A stretch of DNA of 64,000 nt from assembly GCF_001486165.1 (NCBI RefSeq), contig NZ_LN908976.1, forward strand, positions 248,071 to 312,070, read 5' to 3'. A model generated the notes under the pieces. It was not told where the DNA came from, did no database searches, and worked only from the letters and a program-made list of their open reading frames with translations. Below are positions 56,645 through 64,000 of this stretch, in pieces. Both the position numbers and the translations under genes were made by a program. Source of the stretch: Bittarella massiliensis (ex Durand et al. 2017). GTDB taxonomy: Bacteria > Bacillota > Clostridia > Oscillospirales > Ruminococcaceae. Every line of letters starts with the position of its first letter. Within the stretch, counting starts at the first letter, position 1.

Positions 56645-57319
56645 ATGCGCCTATTGGTGGTCGATGACGAGGCGCGCATCCGCGAACTGGTGGCCAAGTA
56701 CGCCCGGCACGAGGGGCACCAGGTGAAAGAGGCGGCCGACGGCGAGACGGCGGTGGCCCTCTGCCGGAGCGAGCCATTCGACATGATCGTGCTGGACGTG
56801 ATGATGCCAGGGATGGACGGGTTTGCCGCCTGCCAGAAGATTCGCGCCTTCACCGACACCCCGGTGCTGATGCTCTCGGCCCGGGGGGAGGAGTTCGACC
56901 GCATCCGCGGCTTTGAGGCGGGGGTGGACGACTACGTCTGCAAGCCCTTTTCCCCCAAGGAGCTGATGCTGCGCATCGCCGCCATTGCCAAGCGGACCAC
57001 CGGCGGCGCCGAGGGGGCCAAGAAGGACATCTACACCAGCGGCGAGCTGACGGTGGACTTCACCGGCCGCCTGGTCTACGTAAAGGGGGAACCGGTGGAC
57101 CTCTCCCCCAAGGAGTACGACCTGCTCTTTTACATGGTGAAAAACCGGGGCATCGCCCTGAGCCGGGAGCGGCTGATCACCACCGTCTGGGGCTACGACT
57201 TCTTTGGGGACGAGCGGACCCTGGACACCCACATCAAGCTGCTGCGCCGCCAACTGGGCGACTGCGCCGGGCTGATCACCACCCTGCGCGGGGTGGGCTA
57301 CCGCTTTGAAGACCGCTGA
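56645..57319 (+). CDS. OmpR/PhoB-type response regulator
   Basis: 224 residues; GGAGGAGGGG upstream. Receiver with acidic pair VVDDEAR, phospho-acceptor Asp in IVLDVMMPGMDG (about 51), Lys in VCKPFSPKEL. The C-terminal winged helix (SPKEYDLLFYMVKN...SRERLITTVWG...LDTHIKLLRRQLG) binds DNA. Overlaps the kinase gene by 14 bases. Confidence 0.93.
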   Translation: MRLLVVDDEARIRELVAKYARHEGHQVKEAADGETAVALCRSEPFDMIVLDVMMPGMDGFAACQKIRAFTDTPVLMLSARGEEFDRIRGFEAGVDDYVCKPFSPKELMLRIAAIAKRTTGGAEGAKKDIYTSGELTVDFTGRLVYVKGEPVDLSPKEYDLLFYMVKNRGIALSRERLITTVWGYDFFGDERTLDTHIKLLRRQLGDCAGLITTLRGVGYRFEDR

Positions 57320-58868
57320 CCGCCCCCGGCGCCGGGGCCGCCGGCGGCTGGGCATCAAGTGGAAGCTGCTGGTCTACCTGCTCTGCTTCGTGGCGGTGAT
57401 GCTGGGTTGCCTCTGGCTGTTTCAGGTGGTGTTTTTGGAGAGCTTTTACAAGTCCATCAAGGAGCAAAACCTGAAGGACTGCCGGGCCCAGGTGGTGCGG
57501 CAGCTGGCCCGCCAGGAGAGCCCGGAGGACTTTCTCGCCACCCTGGCCCTAAAGGAGGGGGTGGCCGCGGCCATCTACACCACCCAGGGGCAGCTGCGAT
57601 ACAGCGTGGTCACCAGCCCCGGCGAGACCATCACCCGGCTGGGGAGCAACACCATCGACCAGCTGGCCGCCCAGATCGAGGCGTCGGGGGAGATCCTCTT
57701 CGTCTCCGCCCCCCGGCTGCAGTACAAGAGCTGGATGGCCGCGGACGACGGCGGGGGCTACCTCTTCGGCAAGAGCAAGTTCCCCACCCAGCTCTCCCCG
57801 CCCGAACTGAATATCCAGCCCCGCGACAGCACCATCGACAACATCCAGACCCTGATTTTGGGGACGGCGGTCTCCCTCCCCGGCGGGGAGGAGGGCTACC
57901 TCTTTTTGAGCACCGCCCTGACCCCGGTGAGCACCACCACCCAGACACTGCAGGTGCAGCTCATCTACATCAGCCTGCTGCTGGTGGCCCTCTCGGCGGT
58001 GCTGGCCCTCTTCCTCTCCCGGCGGATCACCTCCCCCATCGTCAGCATCAGCCAGACGGCCAGGGAGCTGGCCGGGGGCAATTACAGCGTCACCTTCCAC
58101 GAGAGCGGCTACCGGGAGGCGGGCGAACTGGCCGAGACCCTCAACTACGCCGCCGGGGAGCTCTCCAAGGTGGACCACCTGCGGCGGGAGCTGGTGGCCA
58201 ACATCTCCCACGACCTGCGCACCCCCCTGACCCTGATTGCCGGCTACGCCGAGATGATGCGGGACCTGCCCGGGGAGAACACCCCGGAAAACCTCAACGT
58301 GATCTTAGAGGAGGTCAACCGGATGAGCAGCCTGGTGACCGACGTCCTCGACCTCTCCCAACTGGAGGCGGGAGCCCAGAAGCTCACCCCCACCCGCTTC
58401 TCCCTCACCGAGCTGGGGCGGGAGACGGTGGAGCGGCTGGGGGCCCTGTTGGCCCCCCAGGGCTACCGGCTCATCTGGTCGGCCGACCGGGAAGTGCAGG
58501 TGCAGGCCGACGAGAACAAGATCTACCAGGTGCTCTACAACCTGGTCAACAACGCCGTCACCTACACCGGGGCGGACAAGGCCGTCTTTGTCAGCCAGAC
58601 GGTGCGGGAGGGGATGGCCTACCTGCAGGTGCGGGACACCGGCAGGGGCATCGCCCCGGACGACCTGCCCTATATCTGGGACCGCTACTACAAGCAGACC
58701 GGCAGCCACAAGCGGCCCACCGTGGGCACCGGGCTGGGGCTCTCCATCGTCAAGGGGGTGCTGGAACTGCACCAACTGCCCTACGGGGTGGAGAGCAGCT
58801 CCGCCGGGACCACCTTCTGGTTCGCCATCCCCCTGGCAGAGGGGGATGCCCCCCCGGCCGATGGGTAG
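57306..58868 (+). CDS. Sensor histidine kinase
   Basis: 520 residues, TTG start within the regulator's last codons. TM1 at about 20-40, extracellular domain 45-215, TM2 at 216-238, HAMP (RRITSPIVSISQTARELAGG), HisKA with NISHDLRTPL (His near 301), HATPase N-box YNLVNNAVTYT, RDTGRGIAPDDLPYIWDRYY and GTGLGLSIVKG. Signal not predictable. Confidence 0.92.
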   Translation: MKTADRPRRRGRRRLGIKWKLLVYLLCFVAVMLGCLWLFQVVFLESFYKSIKEQNLKDCRAQVVRQLARQESPEDFLATLALKEGVAAAIYTTQGQLRYSVVTSPGETITRLGSNTIDQLAAQIEASGEILFVSAPRLQYKSWMAADDGGGYLFGKSKFPTQLSPPELNIQPRDSTIDNIQTLILGTAVSLPGGEEGYLFLSTALTPVSTTTQTLQVQLIYISLLLVALSAVLALFLSRRITSPIVSISQTARELAGGNYSVTFHESGYREAGELAETLNYAAGELSKVDHLRRELVANISHDLRTPLTLIAGYAEMMRDLPGENTPENLNVILEEVNRMSSLVTDVLDLSQLEAGAQKLTPTRFSLTELGRETVERLGALLAPQGYRLIWSADREVQVQADENKIYQVLYNLVNNAVTYTGADKAVFVSQTVREGMAYLQVRDTGRGIAPDDLPYIWDRYYKQTGSHKRPTVGTGLGLSIVKGVLELHQLPYGVESSSAGTTFWFAIPLAEGDAPPADG

Positions 58869-58970
58869 GGGCGGACAGATCCCCCCGAAGCAGGCCTTTC
58901 GCCGGGGGCAGGCTCCCCTGGGCATTCCTCCCAATTTTCCATCCCCTATCGGGAGCAGCCCCCAGCCCCG

Positions 58971-59000
58971 AAACGGCCTGTCAAAACGGGCCGTTTTTTC
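58971..59000 (+). terminator. Terminator of the two-component operon
   Basis: AAACGGCC/GGCCGTTT stem (58971-58978, 58989-58996) and a six-T tract. The rest of the 58869-59193 gap holds only the rbsD promoter. Confidence 0.7.
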
Positions 59001-59092
59001 ATTTTTTGCGCCAATCTGCCCAGGCGGAGACAGCCGGGTTTGGCCAAGCCGCCAAAATCGTCGGAAACGCCGGATTTGTTGGGACAAAACGG

Positions 59093-59120
59093 TTGCCAAA
59101 TCGGCCAAATCGGCTATAAT
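59093..59120 (+). promoter_or_regulatory. rbsD promoter
   Basis: TTGCCA (59093-59098), 16 bp, TATAAT (59115-59120). Confidence 0.6.
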
Positions 59121-59193
59121 CAAAGGTGTGAAAAAACGGTTCGACAAAGGGGAGACATCCTCCCTGCCGCCGGGCTGAAAGGAGTGCGATGGC

Positions 59194-59589
59194 ATGAAGA
59201 AAAAGGGAGTTCTCAACGCCCAACTGGCGGGGTATCTCGCCGGGCTGGCCCACAAGGAGTGCTTTATGGTCACCGACGCGGGGATGCCCATCCCCAAGGG
59301 GGTGCCGGTGGTGGATCTGGCGGTCTGCGGCGGGGTGCCCACCTTCCGCCAGGTGATGGACGCGGTCCTGGGCGAGGTGGAGGTGGAGCACTACACCGTG
59401 GCCAAAGAAATCGGCGAGCACAACCCGGTGATCTGGTCCTACATTCAGGAAAAGCTGCCGGGGGTCAGCCACGAGATGATCGACCACGTGGATTTAAAGG
59501 AGATGTCCAAGCAGATCAAGTTTGCCGTGCGCACCGGGGAGTTCACCCCCTACCCCAACGTGATCTTGCAGGCGGCGGTGGTCTATTGA
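59194..59589 (+). CDS. rbsD: D-ribose pyranase
   Basis: 131 residues. KKKGVLNAQLAGYLAGLAHKECFMVTDAGMPIP and the C-terminal VRTGEFTPYPNVILQAAVV are diagnostic for RbsD, which interconverts ribose pyranose and furanose forms. No rbs transport or kinase genes are next to it, so it is a single-gene unit with its own promoter and terminator. Confidence 0.9.
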   Translation: MKKKGVLNAQLAGYLAGLAHKECFMVTDAGMPIPKGVPVVDLAVCGGVPTFRQVMDAVLGEVEVEHYTVAKEIGEHNPVIWSYIQEKLPGVSHEMIDHVDLKEMSKQIKFAVRTGEFTPYPNVILQAAVVY

Positions 59590-59615
59590 AGGCGGGGACG
59601 GTGTCCTTCGCGTTG

Positions 59616-59652
59616 GGGCCAAACAGCAGCGGGCTGTTTGGCCCTTTCTTTT
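59616..59652 (+). terminator. rbsD terminator
   Basis: 12-bp stem GGGCCAAACAGC/GCTGTTTGGCCC then TTTCTTTTTT. Confidence 0.85.
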
Positions 59653-59748
59653 TTGCGCAGCCGGCAAAAAAAGGCATAAACGGTGCACCCAAATGCGGAC
59701 GGACGGTGTATTGAAGGGTGAAGAGCTTTTGGAAAGGAGGGAGCTGTC

Positions 59749-60309
59749 TTGAAGGAGAGCGAGCTCGTCGCCCGGCTGCAAGCGGGCGACGCCACAGCGC
59801 TAAAGGCAGTGGTCTACCAGTACGGCGGCTACGTCTACACCATCGTCAAGGCGGTGCTGGGGGGGCGGATGGCCGAGGAGGACGTCGAGGAGGTGGCGGC
59901 CGACGCCTTCGCCAACCTCTGGCGGGTGGCCGAACGGCTGGACGGCCGCCCGGGAGGGCTGAAAGCCTACCTGGCCGCCACCGCCCGCAACCTGTCCAGG
60001 AATAAATTGCGACGCTTTACCCCCGGCCTTCCCCTAGAAGAGGGGGTGCAAGACCCCGAACTGGACACCCCGGCCGCCCAACTGGAGGCCAGGGAGCAGA
60101 CCCAACTGCTGCGGGAGGCCCTGGACGAACTGGAGGAACTGGACCGGGAGATCCTCGTTCGCCACTACTACTTCTACCAGCGGGTGAACGAGATCGCCCA
60201 ACTGCTGGGGCTCAACGAAAACACCGTCAAGAGCCGGCTGCTGCGGGGGCGTAAGACCCTGCAAAAGAAGCTGGCGGAAAGGGGGATCGATCACATTGAA
60301 GCTGTCTAA
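59749..60309 (+). CDS. ECF-type RNA polymerase sigma factor
   Basis: 186 residues; TTG after GGAAAGGAGGGAGC. Region 2 (VVYQYGGYVYTIVKAVLGGRMAEEDVEEVAADAFANLWRV) and region 4 (LDELEELDREILVRHYYFYQRVNEIAQLLGLNENTVKSRLLRGRKTLQ). Overlaps the anti-sigma candidate by 14 bases, implying coupled regulation. Confidence 0.92.
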   Translation: MKESELVARLQAGDATALKAVVYQYGGYVYTIVKAVLGGRMAEEDVEEVAADAFANLWRVAERLDGRPGGLKAYLAATARNLSRNKLRRFTPGLPLEEGVQDPELDTPAAQLEAREQTQLLREALDELEELDREILVRHYYFYQRVNEIAQLLGLNENTVKSRLLRGRKTLQKKLAERGIDHIEAV

Positions 60310-61450
60310 TTGGATGGACCTCCTCCCGGCGGAGGAGATGGCGCGCTTGATCCGGCAGGAAGAGGAGCCGCCCCTGGACGCCATCTGGGACAAGGCCCAG
60401 CGGCGGGCCGAGCGGGTAAAAAAGGCAGAGAAGCAGCACGCCAAGCGCTGGAAGCGGGGGCTGCTCATCGCCGCGGCCGTCTGTGTGGCGGCAGCGGGGA
60501 CCGCCCTGGCGGCGGCGATCTTTCGCTGGAACCAGCCTTTGGTGGAGCAGTACAACCCGCCCGAGACCATCCGCGAGGAGCTGATCCAGACCGGCAAAGA
60601 CCTCAACTACCGGGTGGAACACGACGGGGTGGCCGTCACCTTTCAGCAGGTGATTGGGGACGAGAATGAGATCAAGGTGCTCTGCCAGGTCGAGAGCGTA
60701 GACGGCAGAGGGTGGCAGGGCGGTTTTCGCACCATCGAGTACTTCCTGGATGGAGTGAGCCCTGACTACAGAGTATGTCAGATGGGGGGCTGGCAGACTG
60801 TCGGCGACACCTCGCAGGGGGACAAACAGCGCGGTGCGGCGGTGCAGGACTTCGCACTCTTCATCAACCCTGTCACCTCGATTGACGGGCGGGTCATCAC
60901 TGTGCGGGTAAAGGATTTTTTCCGTGAAGAGCCCTATAGTCTACAGCAGGCGGGGATCGACTGGCAAACCGCCTCTCCCGACATTGCCGAAACCTGGCAG
61001 GCCTCTTTCCGGGTGGATTACAGTCTGCTCACCAAAACTGATACCTATTATCCCAACAAACCAGTGAAAGTAGGTGACACTTGGACCCTCCACCAAATCT
61101 CCATCTCCCCCCTATCGGCGAAAGTTGTGTTGCTTCCCCCTTCTGAAAACGCTATCTTTGACCCTGCCAATGAGGGAATCGACTTTGACGATGAAAACTT
61201 CACGGCGGGGGAGGCCAGTGAAATTGTCTACTACATGGATGATGGGTCGGTGCGCGTTCTCAACACCAGCGGCTCTTCAGCTGGTATAGGAGGCGATGAT
61301 GCCGTCTTCCTTGGCAGACCCTACTGGGCCATCGACACCAGCCAGATTCGGGCCATCGCCGTTGGGCCCATGACCAAAATCAACGGCATCACCTTCTACG
61401 AGCCCAGAGAAAACCCGGAGGACTACCCCATCCACTATTTCTTAAAGTAG
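60296..61450 (+). CDS. Anti-sigma factor candidate (DUF4179-like membrane protein)
   Basis: 384 residues with TTG start inside the sigma gene. Cytosolic helical N-terminus (1-55), one helix at about 57-75 (GLLIAAAVCVAAAGTALAAA), then an extracellular beta-rich domain (VTFQQVIGDENEIKVLCQVES...), as in DUF4179 anti-sigma partners. The GC content falls in the second half. Probably holds the sigma factor until an envelope signal arrives. Confidence 0.75.
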   Translation: MKLSNWMDLLPAEEMARLIRQEEEPPLDAIWDKAQRRAERVKKAEKQHAKRWKRGLLIAAAVCVAAAGTALAAAIFRWNQPLVEQYNPPETIREELIQTGKDLNYRVEHDGVAVTFQQVIGDENEIKVLCQVESVDGRGWQGGFRTIEYFLDGVSPDYRVCQMGGWQTVGDTSQGDKQRGAAVQDFALFINPVTSIDGRVITVRVKDFFREEPYSLQQAGIDWQTASPDIAETWQASFRVDYSLLTKTDTYYPNKPVKVGDTWTLHQISISPLSAKVVLLPPSENAIFDPANEGIDFDDENFTAGEASEIVYYMDDGSVRVLNTSGSSAGIGGDDAVFLGRPYWAIDTSQIRAIAVGPMTKINGITFYEPRENPEDYPIHYFLK

Positions 61451-61466
61451 CCACCCAGCACCCCAG

Positions 61467-61500
61467 GAGCCCGGCGCAAAGTTTGCGCCGGGCTCTTCCC
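61467..61500 (+). terminator. Terminator of the sigma/anti-sigma operon
   Basis: GAGCCCGGCGCAAA/TTTGCGCCGGGCTC nearly continuous inverted repeat, then TTCCCTTTT. Confidence 0.7.
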
Positions 61501-61574
61501 TTTTGCTCGCCCCGGCAAAAGGCACAGAAAAAGCAGGAAATCCGGGGGCATATCGCCGGTTCTCGCGGGAGCGG

Positions 61575-61603
61575 TTGCTTTTCCCCACCCCGGCTTTTAT
61601 AAT
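61575..61603 (+). promoter_or_regulatory. Promoter of the ABC exporter gene
   Basis: TTGCTT (61575-61580), 17 bp, TATAAT (61598-61603). Confidence 0.6.
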
Positions 61604-61641
61604 AAATTTTGTATTGACATTTTAAAAAGAGGAGTGCCAAG

Positions 61642-63360
61642 ATGTTAAAGAAGTTCATCGGCTATTACAAACCGCAGAAAAAGCTCTTTTTTGCGGACAT
61701 GCTCTGTGCCCTGGTGGTGGCGGTCTGCGATCTCTTCTACCCCATGATCACCCGCAGCATCATCCAGGACTACGTGCCCAACAAAAACCTGCGGCTGATC
61801 ATCGTCTGGGCCTCGGTGCTGCTGGGCATCTACCTGCTCAAGGCCGGGCTCAATTACTTCATCCAGTACTACGGCCACGTGATGGGGGTGCGCATTCAGG
61901 CCCACATGCGAAAGGACGTCTTCACCCACCTGCAAAAGCTGCCCTTCTCCTACTTTGACGAGAACAAGACCGGCGTCATCATGTCCCGCATCCTCAACGA
62001 CCTGATGGAGGTGACCGAGCTGGCCCACCATGGGCCGGAGGACCTGTTCATCTCCCTGATCATGCTGCTGGGTTCCTTCATCATCCTCTGCGGCATCAAC
62101 GTCCCCCTGACCCTCATCGTCTTTGCCCTGCTGCCCGTCGGCGTCTTTCTGGTGGCCAAACTCCGCACCCGGATGAACCACGCCTTCCGCGTCACCCGGG
62201 AAAAGACTGGCGAGGTCAACGCCGAGCTGGAAAACAGCATCTCCGGCATCCGGGTGGCCAAGGCCTTCACCAACAAGGAGGGGGAGATCCGCAAGTTCGA
62301 GCACCGCAATGGGGAGTTTGTGGAGGCCCGCTCCGACGCCTACAAGGTGATGGGCCAGTTCTCGGCCAGCACCAACTTCTTCACCGACGCCCTCAACTTC
62401 ACCGTCCTCATCGCTGCGGCCTGTTTCCTCTTTGCCGGGGCCATTACCGTGGGGGACTTTGTGGCCTACCTGCTCTACGTCTCGATGTTCCTAAACCCCA
62501 TCCGCCGGCTGCTGGCCTTTGTCGAGCAGTTCCAGGAGGGGATCACCGGCTTCAAGCGCTTTTGCGAGATCATGGACCAGCCCGAGGAGCGAGACGACCC
62601 CGGCGCCGTCCCCATGGGCGACGAGGAGGCCCGGGGCGACATCGCCTTTGAGGGGGTGCGCTTTTCATACGACAACAACACCCAGATCCTGCGGGACATC
62701 GACCTGCACATCGGCAGCGGCAAAACCCTGGCCCTGGTGGGCCCCTCGGGCGGTGGCAAGACCACCCTCTGCCACCTGCTGCCCCGCTTCTACGAACTGG
62801 ACGACGGCTCGATCCAAATCGGCGGGCGGGACATCCGCCAGTACACCCGCCACTCGCTGCGCGAACACATCGGCATCGTCCAGCAGGACATCTTCCTCTT
62901 CACCGGCACCATCCGCGACAACATCGCCTACGGCAGGCTGGGGGCCACCGACGAGGAGATCGTGGAGGCGGCCAAGCGGGCCAACCTGCACGACTTCATC
63001 CTCTCCCTGGACGACGGCTACGACACCTATGTGGGCGAGCGGGGGGTCCGCCTCTCGGGCGGGCAGAAACAGCGCATCTCCATCGCCCGGGTCTTTTTGA
63101 AAAACCCGCCCATCCTCATCCTGGACGAGGCCACCTCCGCCCTGGACAACGCCACCGAGCACCTGATCCAGGAGTCGCTGGGCGAGCTGTCCCAGGGGCG
63201 GACCACCCTGGTGGTGGCCCACCGGCTCTCCACCATCAAAAACGCCGACGAGATCGTGGTCCTCACCCCCGAGGGGATCGCCGAACAGGGCAACCACCGC
63301 CGGCTGCTGGAACAGGGCGGCATCTACGCCGAACTCTATAACTCCCAGTTCGCCGAATAG
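61642..63360 (+). CDS. ABC exporter, fused permease-ATPase (MsbA/BmrA-like)
   Basis: 572 residues; AAAAGAGGAGTGCC upstream. Six-helix membrane domain (1-320), then ATPase: Walker A GPSGGGKTT (about 365), Q-loop IVQQDIFLF, signature LSGGQKQR (about 471), Walker B ILILDEATSALD, H-loop VAHRLSTI. Works as a dimer. Lipid, peptide or drug export is possible; no second half-transporter is adjacent. Confidence 0.92.
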   Translation: MLKKFIGYYKPQKKLFFADMLCALVVAVCDLFYPMITRSIIQDYVPNKNLRLIIVWASVLLGIYLLKAGLNYFIQYYGHVMGVRIQAHMRKDVFTHLQKLPFSYFDENKTGVIMSRILNDLMEVTELAHHGPEDLFISLIMLLGSFIILCGINVPLTLIVFALLPVGVFLVAKLRTRMNHAFRVTREKTGEVNAELENSISGIRVAKAFTNKEGEIRKFEHRNGEFVEARSDAYKVMGQFSASTNFFTDALNFTVLIAAACFLFAGAITVGDFVAYLLYVSMFLNPIRRLLAFVEQFQEGITGFKRFCEIMDQPEERDDPGAVPMGDEEARGDIAFEGVRFSYDNNTQILRDIDLHIGSGKTLALVGPSGGGKTTLCHLLPRFYELDDGSIQIGGRDIRQYTRHSLREHIGIVQQDIFLFTGTIRDNIAYGRLGATDEEIVEAAKRANLHDFILSLDDGYDTYVGERGVRLSGGQKQRISIARVFLKNPPILILDEATSALDNATEHLIQESLGELSQGRTTLVVAHRLSTIKNADEIVVLTPEGIAEQGNHRRLLEQGGIYAELYNSQFAE

Positions 63361-63376
63361 CGACCGGCACAAAAAA

Positions 63377-63414
63377 GAGCACCCCTCCCCTGGCGTCAGG
63401 GGGGCGGGTGCTCT
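63377..63414. terminator. Bidirectional terminator
   Basis: AAAAAAGAGCACCC...GGGTGCTCTTTTT between convergent ABC and YitT genes. Confidence 0.8.
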
Positions 63415-63432
63415 TTTTGGTGAAGGGGCGCG

Positions 63433-64000
63433 CTACATCTCCCGAAAGCCCTTGCCGACGATGGTGGTGGCGTTGGAGATGAGCATAAAGGCGTGGGCGT
63501 CGGCGTTTTTGACGTAGTTGCGCAGGGCGGCCGCCTGCATCCGGCTCATCACCGAGAGGATGACCCAGTGGGGCTTGTCGGTAAAGGCCCCCTTGGCCTG
63601 CCAGATGGTGGCCCCCCGGTGGAGGTTTTTGTTGATGAACTCGCAGACCTCCTCCGGGTGGGTGGTGACGATGGTGAAGCTCTTTTTCATGTTGATGTTC
63701 TCGATCACCATGTCCACCAGGAAGGATTTCATCACCAGGCCCACGATGGAGTAGAGGCCGGTCTGAATGTCAAAGACAAAGAGGGCCGAGAGGGCGATGA
63801 CCGCGTCGCTGAGGAGGAGGGCCTTGCCGATGTTCAGCCGGGTGAACTTGCGCATGATCATGGCCAGGATGTCGGTGCCCCCCGAGCTGGCGTCGATGTT
63901 GAAGAGGATGGCCGACCCCACCGCCGGCAGGGCCGCGGCGAAGATGAGTTCGAGCATCTTCTGGTCCGTCAGGGGCCCGGCCAGGGGGAAGATGTACTCA
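63433..64000 (-). CDS. YitT-family membrane protein (DUF2179), N-terminus outside window
   Basis: About 189 residues are visible, ending at 63433; the frame stays open to the right edge, so the protein starts beyond it. Membrane part (LIFAAALPAVGSAILFNIDASSGGTDILAMI; ALLLSDAVIALSALFVF), then the DUF2179 cytosolic domain (SFTIVTTHPEEVCEFINKNLHRGATIW...GAF). Unknown transport or regulatory role. Confidence 0.88.
   Translation of the reverse strand, partial: EYIFPLAGPLTDQKMLELIFAAALPAVGSAILFNIDASSGGTDILAMIMRKFTRLNIGKALLLSDAVIALSALFVFDIQTGLYSIVGLVMKSFLVDMVIENINMKKSFTIVTTHPEEVCEFINKNLHRGATIWQAKGAFTDKPHWVILSVMSRMQAAALRNYVKNADAHAFMLISNATTIVGKGFREM

Overview
The window looks like chromosome of a GC-rich anaerobic gut Clostridium relative (probably Oscillospiraceae) with a complete-looking temperate siphovirus integrated in it. 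The host assignment rests on class III ribonucleotide reductase, DUF4317, Mbeg1-like, DUF1062 and YitT proteins, frequent GTG/TTG starts and strong Shine-Dalgarno sites. Host DNA is very GC rich. The phage interval is visibly less so, and its accessory genes at both ends are AT rich.

Left host arm (1-22737). In order: an MBL-fold/MarR pair whose operator lies inside its promoter; a free-standing FakA-type domain; DUF1062; a lipoprotein GH25 lysozyme; an operon of an orphan solute-binding lipoprotein and a dCACHE-PAS-GGDEF-EAL protein; a diguanylate cyclase whose C-terminal GAF domain is broken by about 160 bp of foreign gene fragments (one is the start of rpoA); nrdD-nrdG behind a cobalamin riboswitch with a terminator; a ~300-bp intergenic repeat in two copies; an Mbeg1-like protein; a membrane GGDEF-EAL protein; an MFS exporter; a cation diffusion facilitator; DUF4317; and a Cys-rich unknown. 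Three c-di-GMP proteins lie within 15 kb.

Prophage (about 22738-56417). It is inserted in the 3' end of a tRNA-Leu(UAG) gene. A 25-bp core that begins with the CCA end is duplicated at both ends, and a tyrosine integrase abuts the right end. The right end holds integrase, a membrane-anchored DEDDh exonuclease, a CI-like repressor and a Cro-like regulator flanking two near-consensus divergent promoters with operators. The leftward operon then runs: small early proteins, Sak-type annealing protein, NinB, HNH, SSB, replication initiator, DnaC-like loader, RusA, release-factor-like protein, 3D protein, circularly permuted cytosine methyltransferase, zinc proteins, a late-regulator candidate, a large structured RNA, HNH, terminase, portal, protease, HK97 capsid, tail (with a -1 frameshift chaperone), baseplate, XhlA, holin and amidase. 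Between amidase and attL are two toxin-antitoxin loci, HicAB and a type III (RNA-antitoxin) CptIN-type system.

The most notable observation joins two distant places. The CptI antitoxin repeats (23222-23313) fold as an H-type pseudoknot. A third copy of the same pseudoknot (34 of 41 positions identical, with compensatory changes in both stems across the three copies) sits on the opposite strand at 41550-41590, inside a ~440-nt structured RNA candidate with its own extended -10 promoter and intrinsic terminator, immediately upstream of the packaging genes. A phage RNA carrying an antitoxin-like module could neutralise the type III toxin during lytic growth.

Right host arm (56393-64000): tRNA-Leu, an OmpR-type two-component system, RbsD, an ECF sigma/anti-sigma pair, an ABC exporter and a partial YitT-family protein.
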